DNA of 64,000 nucleotides from Trichosphaerium sp. ATCC 40318 (Eukaryota > Discosea > Flabellinia > Trichosidae): NCBI GenBank assembly GCA_038496445.1, contig JALMLS010000307.1:1-64000 (forward strand). The letters are read 5' to 3'. Shown in pieces: positions 57,647 through 64,000 of the stretch; within the stretch, counting starts at the first letter, position 1, and each line of letters starts with the position of its first letter. Below the pieces are notes generated by a model. That model did not search any database. It had not been told where the DNA came from and saw only the letters and a list, made by a program, of their open reading frames with translations. Made by a program: the position numbers and the translations under genes.

Positions 57647-57859
57647 CTAAGAAGACTTTTTCACCTTATATAACGCCAAAATCCGCTCTGAGTGTTTTTG
57701 TGTACCACTACTGTTTTTTCGGCCAAGTACCATTTTATTCCGGTGCACGTGTACTCCAACGAGTGCAGAACCTTTGTCTGTCACGTGATAAATCTTAAAT
57801 CTACCGTGTCCTTTGTAGTTTTCTTCACCAAGCACTTTGAACTCAAGCTGAGGTTTCAA
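57647..57859 (-). CDS. Unassigned coding-like frame
   Basis: The minus frame reads LEFKVLGEENYKGHGRFKIY, HVTDKGSALVGVHVHRNKMV, LGRKNSSGTQKHSERILALY and ends KVKKSS. There is no ATG at its head; a possible splice acceptor (CCTCAG) precedes LEFK. No upstream exon is found before the neighbouring E2 gene's stop at 57918. It may be the last exon of a broken gene. No family is recognised. Confidence 0.3.
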   Translation of the reverse strand: MKPQLEFKVLGEENYKGHGRFKIYHVTDKGSALVGVHVHRNKMVLGRKNSSGTQKHSERILALYKVKKSS

Positions 57860-57917
57860 TTAGACACTTGATTATAATACATGTGGCGTTTGTTTTATTT
57901 AAAGGGGAGGAGGGTTG

Positions 57918-59461
57918 CTATTTAAAGTACATATCAAAGTAGTCATCCAAGAATTCAAGTTTTCCCATCTTATAAAGTACAGCAAGTGTAAGCAGCAAAA
58001 CAACAATACCTATGAACGTATCAATGCAAGCAGTCGACTGCCTTTTCGAAGTAGTAGCCCCAGTAGTAGGAGGTGCAATAACCTGACCAGGTTCAAGAGC
58101 TACAGTTTGACTTGCATTAAGAGGTGCATCAAACGACGGCTGTGGGACCTATACACTAGTTAATGACCTTTCTAAAAATAGCATAACATTTGGGGTTTTT
58201 TTTGTGAAAAAGTCTGTACCGGTTCACTATCACGTGCTCTACGAGAAGCACGTGGAATTATTGGTGTTTCAACATTAGGATCGAGATCAGCTGATCTAAG
58301 TAGAGATCCTGTAGAAGTACGTAATACAGGACGTTGTGGAGTTGTTTGCCTAAACCTCAGTAAAAAAAAACTTCGTGTTAATATGAGGTACGAACGGAGT
58401 AATGGGTGTGGTTGTCGCTGTTTGTGTTTTTTCTTCTTCTTTTTTATTATCCGAATCGGCACCATTTGTTTTTTCTTCTTTGTTATCTTCTTGCTTATCA
58501 CCATCATCGCCTTTCTTTATTTTTTTCTCCTTGACAAGCTGTTCTTTTGTTGTAACACGCATCTCCTTTGTGATATCTTTTAGTTCGTCGGATTCAAGCA
58601 CTTTAGAAGCTTCATTTGGGTCCTCTGGTGGTAGTGCCTATAACACGTGATTAAGTTAAAGTATAAGTAAGCCATTAACTTACGATCAGATTTGCAGAAC
58701 CGCAGGCAGTGCATTTCCATGATAGAGACTTTCTCGCAGCTTCTTTACGGTTAGCTTCGCTCCAGTTGAGTGCGCCTATTGCTCCATCTCCTGGAGTTGG
58801 CATGAACGACATCAGAGCCAAAATTACTGTGCGCACTAGACGAAAAACATGAGACGAAAACCAAGGCAACAGCCAAAGTACAAAAATGAGTGTCCAAAAA
58901 ATAATCACAAAGAAAAATAAAAAAAAATTGTGAGGAATGATGATGCCTTACCGCTCCATGAAGGACGCCACGTTTCCTTATGATGTGAAGAAATTGTTAG
59001 ACATATCTTTTGTCCACACTTAAATCTTCCATTCGGCTTGAAGAAGACGAGTAAGTCATGATTCTTGTGCAACGGAATTCGAAAAAAAAAAGTCTTTTTT
59101 TTTTTTTATGAAAGCTCGGAATTATTGTGGCATACCGTTAGGAATACTATGTCAGGTGGTTCTAGTGGGTATTCAGGCGGTAGAATGATTCTACCGTGGT
59201 AAACGCCACCTTCGTATGGTGTGTCCCTAGGACCGCGTAGAGTGAAATGCCATTCGAATATATTGTCCTTTGAGGGTGTTAGAGCCGTGTTTACAAATAG
59301 TGACGTGTAATTTGAAACAAACACATAAATACGCTCTATATTACCTCTAATGGCTCTGCACAGTACAATGTGCTACTCTCTTTTTGCATTTCTTTAATCT
59401 CGCGCATAATTCTGCGTACAGCAGCGCTATTCATATTAAGCTTTGAATTAGAGCTACGCAT
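57918..59461 (-). CDS. ER-anchored ubiquitin-conjugating enzyme, UBE2J/UBC6-type
   Basis: About seven exons. It starts MRSSNSKLNMNSAAVRRIMR, then the UBC fold: CAEPLE, DNIFEWHFTLRGPRDTPYEG, GVYHGRIILPPEYPLEPPDI, PNGRFKCGQKICLTISSHHK with the active-site Cys in KICL, ETWRPSWS, and VRTVILALMSFMPTPGDGAI, closely following UBE2J1 (NGRFxxxxKICLSISxxHxETWxPSW). A charged Lys/Glu-rich linker follows, then one membrane helix near the C-terminus (ACIDTFIGIVVLLLTLAVLY) and a short tail (FLDDYFDMYFK). This tail-anchored layout is that of the ER-associated degradation E2. The stop is at 57918. Confidence 0.93.
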
Positions 59462-59635
59462 GATGTAAGCGAAGCGTCTCACAGACTAAGAATACAGAAA
59501 TTTGAAGTTTAAGTGAATGATTGGCTTAAACGCCTTCTGTCTTTGTTTGTTTGTTTGTTTTTTTTTTTTTGAACAAAAAAAATGTCTATAATTACATTAT
59601 GCCAAGCTACGTCTTTTCTTTTCCTTTTTGTTATT

Positions 59636-62600
59636 CTACTTTGGATCACGAGGTCCAATTGGATTGTGTTGGCTAGTGAATGCATGGGAGGCAGTATTTC
59701 TTTGACCTGTATGGCCCACGTGTTGCGACTGGATGTCTGGGTGATATGATTCGACCGTTCTTGGTCTAGGTTTGATTGCAGTCATCGCAGGGTATACCTT
59801 CTTGTAACCAACATACCCAGCTGCAGCTACGACGGCAGCAATGACTTACATACGAGTTAGAAACGAAATACATCAGAGGTTGTGAAAGAACGTACCCAAG
59901 ACAGCAATAGTGATACCTACAGCTGCGCCAGCGCTAATACCTGCAGCAGCTCCAGATGCTGTTCCAGCTGTCACAGTACCTGAAAGCACTCCTCCATTTG
60001 CTGGGACAGAAGTTAACGTCAATGGTTTTATTAGAGTTATACGCACCTTGAGTAGAACAAGAAACCATCGTAGCACCAATGCTGCCTTGTAACACACCTT
60101 GTTGAAATTAAGTTAGTTTCGAATGGGGAAAAAAAAAATAGATTCTGGAAGACTAAGACTAGTTATTTAGGATGGTACGTACCATTAACTCCATCGGTTA
60201 GTTCTGGTGTTCCACAACCTATGCCCCTTCCCGCTGTTGCTAATGATCCAGGACCTAGGAATAGATGAAAAACGATTCGATTTAAAATTCTTGGTCTTTT
60301 TTTTTTTTTTTTCTTACCAATTGATGTCAGTTCTACATAAAGTGGGGTTGTTGGTTCAATTTGTCTCTTTTTAGATATTCTTATCGTTATTTTAATAGTT
60401 ATAGTTATTTTAATACCAGCCCTTTTTAAATAGGATGGTTAGTGCACAATTTCAAATATTTGAAAAAAAAAAAAAACAGAAAAAAAACAGAAAAAAGAAA
60501 AAAAACTACATTGCCATCGTACCTGTCTTGTAAGTAGGTTGTCAGAGCGTCTTTCCACGAATTATTATTTCCGTCGAATATAAACAGTTTGAATCTCAAT
60601 ATCAATGTAATTGTGGCCAAGCATTTAACGTTGGGAGCTGGTTTGTAAATAACAAACTTCAAGCTGAAAGTGCCAAGGTTCCAGTAACAGTGGTCCCTGA
60701 ATCCTTTCTTATATTTTATAGTAAACGCTGCTTGAGGGTAAAATGATGATCTTCCTTTTGGATATGTAGATAATGACTGCAGATATACCAAGTTAGCTCA
60801 GGGTCTAAGAAATATAATAATTTCAAAAAAAAAACAGCATTACGTTTCCTGAAACAACTTGGTCTGTAGGTCCAACTGCGTTTGTATTAGGAGTAGTCGG
60901 TTCAGAACAGTTGTATCCAAAGTGCGCTAGCACATCACCGCCTACAAGTTCTTCAAGGCACTCCAAAATAGGTGTACAGGTTGAGTCTGGTTGTGTAGGT
61001 GGGGCTGTAGGCAGCGGTGTAGGTGAATCTGTTGGTGCAAGTGTAGGAGGGGGTGTAGGAGGGGGTGTAGGTTCAGGTCTTTGAGGTTTCTATTAGTAAA
61101 AGGTAACCCAATGTATCGACCGTACGTGGGTGGTTCAGTTGGTGGCGGAGATGTAGGTGGTGGGGCGGTAGATGTCGCTAGAAATTTTTAATAGAAGCGA
61201 ATAATGAGTACTTACAGAAATCAATCGCTAGCACATCGGCGCTAAAATCTGGTACCCCCTGTGGACAGCCCATACATACTACATCAACGTTCGTTCCCGA
61301 GAACGTTCCTGGGGCCGTTGCCGTAGCAAATTCGATCCGTGTTGAAGGTGGTTCACCATCGACTAAGTCAATCACGACTTTTGTGTCAGAACCTACCGTC
61401 CAAGTCTGAAAAATATTAGTGTTGTGCCGGTCAGTCTTGGTTTAGTTTTTTGATGTTAGCTCACTTACACCTCTAGTAACCTCAATCACACCTGTTGGCA
61501 TTCCGCCTTCGAACTTTAGAACTATAGTAGAAAAAGAACTGTAGTAGGTAAGAAGTGGATAAAAAAAAATCATTATCAAAAATATTGTTGGCACGTACTC
61601 TAATGTAAGATCTCCCATTAAGATAACATCACTTTCAACTACTAGGTTCAATAGCGTAGATGAAACACCATCCTCTATTATCACTGTCCCTGACTCCATA
61701 CCCGTACTGGTAATCTGAATATTGCTTTCGAGTATTGCGTTTGTAATGGTCACACTTCCAGCTTCAATTATTATCTTTGCACCAGCGTCCAGAGCTGTAA
61801 CTGAGTGGCCTCCTTTTCTAAATAGTACAGTGCCTTCTCCAACTACGCTTACACTAAACTACTATTAACCCAATGCTTGGCAAGGCCTACACAAGAAACA
61901 AAAAAATAGGGAACATACCCAGCAGCACCATAAACTTGAGGCTCATCTGTGTTGATTATAAGCTGGCTTGCATCCGAACTAAAGGTCACCATGTTTAAAT
62001 TTTCGCTTCGGTCTTCAATAGTCAACTAAAAAAAAAAATTAAAAGAGTGAACAAAAAAACACGTGAATAAAGGTTTGTAATTCATAAAAAAAAACCTACC
62101 TCTGAAGAGCCCTCCAGTATAAAATTGTCACCATCAGCAATTTGTGTAGTAACCATTGAGTTGTCAATGATAAGATCACCAGGTTCAGGTCCTTTCAAGG
62201 ATGTCTATATTCGAGTTTAGTGGTTAGGTGTTTGGTTGGTCGAAAACGCACAATTTCAAGGAGGCCCGAAGATAATATCCGAGTTGGACTCCTGGCTGTT
62301 ATTGCCACACCGTTTATCAGAGTACCTTGAAATTCAAGATGAGTTGCGTTTTCCGCAGGTCTGGCATGTTCAACAACGACTATCATTGTTATTTAGCTAT
62401 ACATTACGCATAAGATGAGTACCCTCCATTCCCTGTATTTCAGCTGTAGAGGTGAATGTCACTTGTGGTGCGGCAAATAAAAGTTGTGATCCTATGCCAG
62501 CTGGAGGATTATCGATTCTTTTAAACGTACCACCTAGCTCACAACTCTGGTAAAGTAGGTTAGAACAAAAGTGAAAACGATACAAAACTTTACGTACTCC

Positions 62601-64000
62601 TTCACCAACAAGGAAGAGGTCTCCACCATTTTGAAAAGTCCAGTCGCCGTTAATCACAGATGGTCTACTCTGCCTGACATTAAATTGACTATTACCATCC
62701 ACAGAAGCCGTAAGGGTATCTGCTGCGACAAAAGAAAGAAGATTGAGCACTGGATCTGAGAAAACTTCTGTAGGAAGATCTCCAGTTTTGGTAAAAGTGT
62801 CTTGTAATGTGAAGGTGAAAAAGTCTGATTCTATGTTTGGTGGAGCATCAAATATGATTTCTCGTTTTCCAAAACCACCAGGAACATCCTGACTGTCGTC
62901 AATAATAGTATTCCTTAAAAAAAGAGCATCAGTAAGTGTAAAGATTTGTTAGGTTTTTTGGTTCGCCAAAGTCGTACAAGAAAGTATAATCTGGTAGGAG
63001 GTCAGGTTGATCAGTATCTCGAACAAAACTAAACTGAGCACCCACAGTGATAGGTCCAGCCACAAAATCTTGAATGAATGCTCCTGTAGAACGAAGAGAG
63101 AAGACTCCTCTAGTACCTTTATTTCGAAGTCAGAGGCCGTGTTTTTTTTTTTCTTGAGATGTTCGAGAAAACGTTGAGTTTCGGTTTTTTGCGTACCCTG
63201 TTCTAGCGAATATCTTATCGCAGTGAATATAGTTCCACCAAACAAAAGACTACTCGAAGATGCACCAGAGTAAAAAAAAGAATAGCCAGCAAGAAAAGTT
63301 TGAAAAGAAGTAAAACTGACCTAAAGACACGTTACATAACGTCAAAGAATTTTTTTTTCTGTTTCTGAAAAGTTTTTTTCTTTTTTTTTTTTGGTAATTG
63401 AAACGTACTGTAGCCCCGTTTTGTATCACAAGATTTACTTGACCTAAAAGAGAACAGCATGAGAACCAAATAAATATATCTATTGGTTACCTGACTGAGG
63501 AGCGCGGAACAGAGGTGGAGGGGAGATAGGTGATGATATGGTTATATTATAAGGCATATCCACCGGAGCGTTAAATTCTACAACCTTAAAAAATGTTTTA
63601 GTGGCACGTGGTAAAAAAAAAATATTGTGAAAAAAAAATGATAATTACGGAAATAGTCACGTGACAACAAAAAACAAAGACGTCGGTGTCGTGCTTTATA
63701 GCTTCCAGAACGGAAAAAAAAAAACTAAGGTAGAAACGTACAGCGTCGAATACTGGGTTTGTAGGAGGTACATTGATTTCACAAGTGCCAACAGGTCCAC
63801 AGTCCCTGTTAGCAAAGTATTAAAAAAAACTTTAGGTCTTATACAAAATAGCATCGCTATTTAAACCACATACCAGTTGTTAGGATTTTCCCACTCACCA
63901 GGAGCCGTCTATTTAAAACAACGCTATTAGCAACTAGCGACAACACGTTATAAATAACCGTACAGCTATCCAAGTGAACTGTGATGATTGTCCATAGGTT
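59636..64000 (-). CDS. Large PT-rich cell-surface adhesin-like protein (5' end outside window)
   Basis: Many short exons on the minus strand; the N-terminus lies beyond 64000. Reading order: GEWENPNNWDCGPVGTCEIN (a W-x-NPxNW module typical of extracellular repeat proteins), many beta-rich exons with parallel-helix character (GTVLFRKGGHSVTALDAGAK, IIEAGSVTITNAILESNIQI, LNLVVESDVILMGDLTLE), then a Pro/Thr stalk (TPPPTPPPTLAPTDSPTPLP), a Cys-containing domain (CTPILECLEELVGGDVLAHF, GYNCSEPTTPNTNAVGPTDQ), an Ala/Gly-rich membrane helix (GAAAGISAGAAVGITIAVLG plus VIAAVVAAAGYVGY), and a cytoplasmic tail ending NPIGPRDPK at 59636. Type I surface protein; adhesion or matrix role inferred. Exon edges are approximate and a few joins remain unresolved. 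Confidence 0.75.

Overview
The window is nuclear DNA of an AT-rich, gene-dense, intron-rich microbial eukaryote. The gene set (actin, RGS, Ras, CaMK-like kinase with villin headpiece, epsin-like ENTH protein, PI3/PI4 kinase, Zn2Cys6 factor, PT-rich adhesin) fits an amoebozoan or similar free-living protist. The species cannot be fixed from the sequence. Introns are mostly 45-120 nt GT-AG introns. The 5' splice site is often GTACG, some have CTAAC-type branch sites, and T-runs are common. CACGTG is strikingly frequent everywhere.

Layout. 0-7.7 kb: basic hypothetical protein, short PI3/PI4-kinase, homocysteine S-methyltransferase (all minus), then a CaMK-type kinase fused to a villin headpiece (plus). 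8.05-9.8 kb: a decayed piggyBac-like element with a nested 366-bp MITE. 10-15.2 kb: two multi-membrane proteins, one with a PA domain, with a tRNA-Asp-like gene and an interrupted ORF between them. 16.8-20.3 kb: one arm of a large inverted duplication carrying an F-box/YwqK-repeat gene and a fragment of a poly(A) polymerase gene. 21.4-34.8 kb: housekeeping and signalling genes (RGS, unusual Ras, mitochondrial PPR protein, secreted protein, aquaporin, ENTH-EH protein, NTF2-like protein). 35.4-47.7 kb: intronless F-box genes with ankyrin, LRR or YwqK repeats, with a Zn2Cys6 transcription factor among them. 48-50.3 kb: TRF4-like poly(A) polymerase. 51-54.3 kb: the other arm of the inverted duplication, with the actin gene inside it. 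54.5-56.9 kb: two divergent F-box/LRR genes. 57.6-64 kb: UBE2J-type ER E2 enzyme and the 3' part of a large PT-rich adhesin that runs off the window.

The main theme is a locus-scale expansion of intronless F-box genes carrying interchangeable repeat domains (YwqK/MORN_2, LRR, ankyrin). The two best YwqK copies share near-identical F-box ends and have shuffled repeat arrays. Their flanks show that an ancestral block, LRR gene - actin - YwqK gene - poly(A) polymerase, was duplicated in inverted orientation. One copy then lost actin and most of the polymerase, and the other lost the YwqK gene. F-box proteins of these kinds, without introns, resemble gene families known in amoeba-infecting giant viruses, so exchange with such viruses is a reasonable but untested hypothesis. 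Exon borders were worked out by eye from frame continuity, domain continuity and splice-site sequence. Outer CDS limits are more reliable than individual exon edges.
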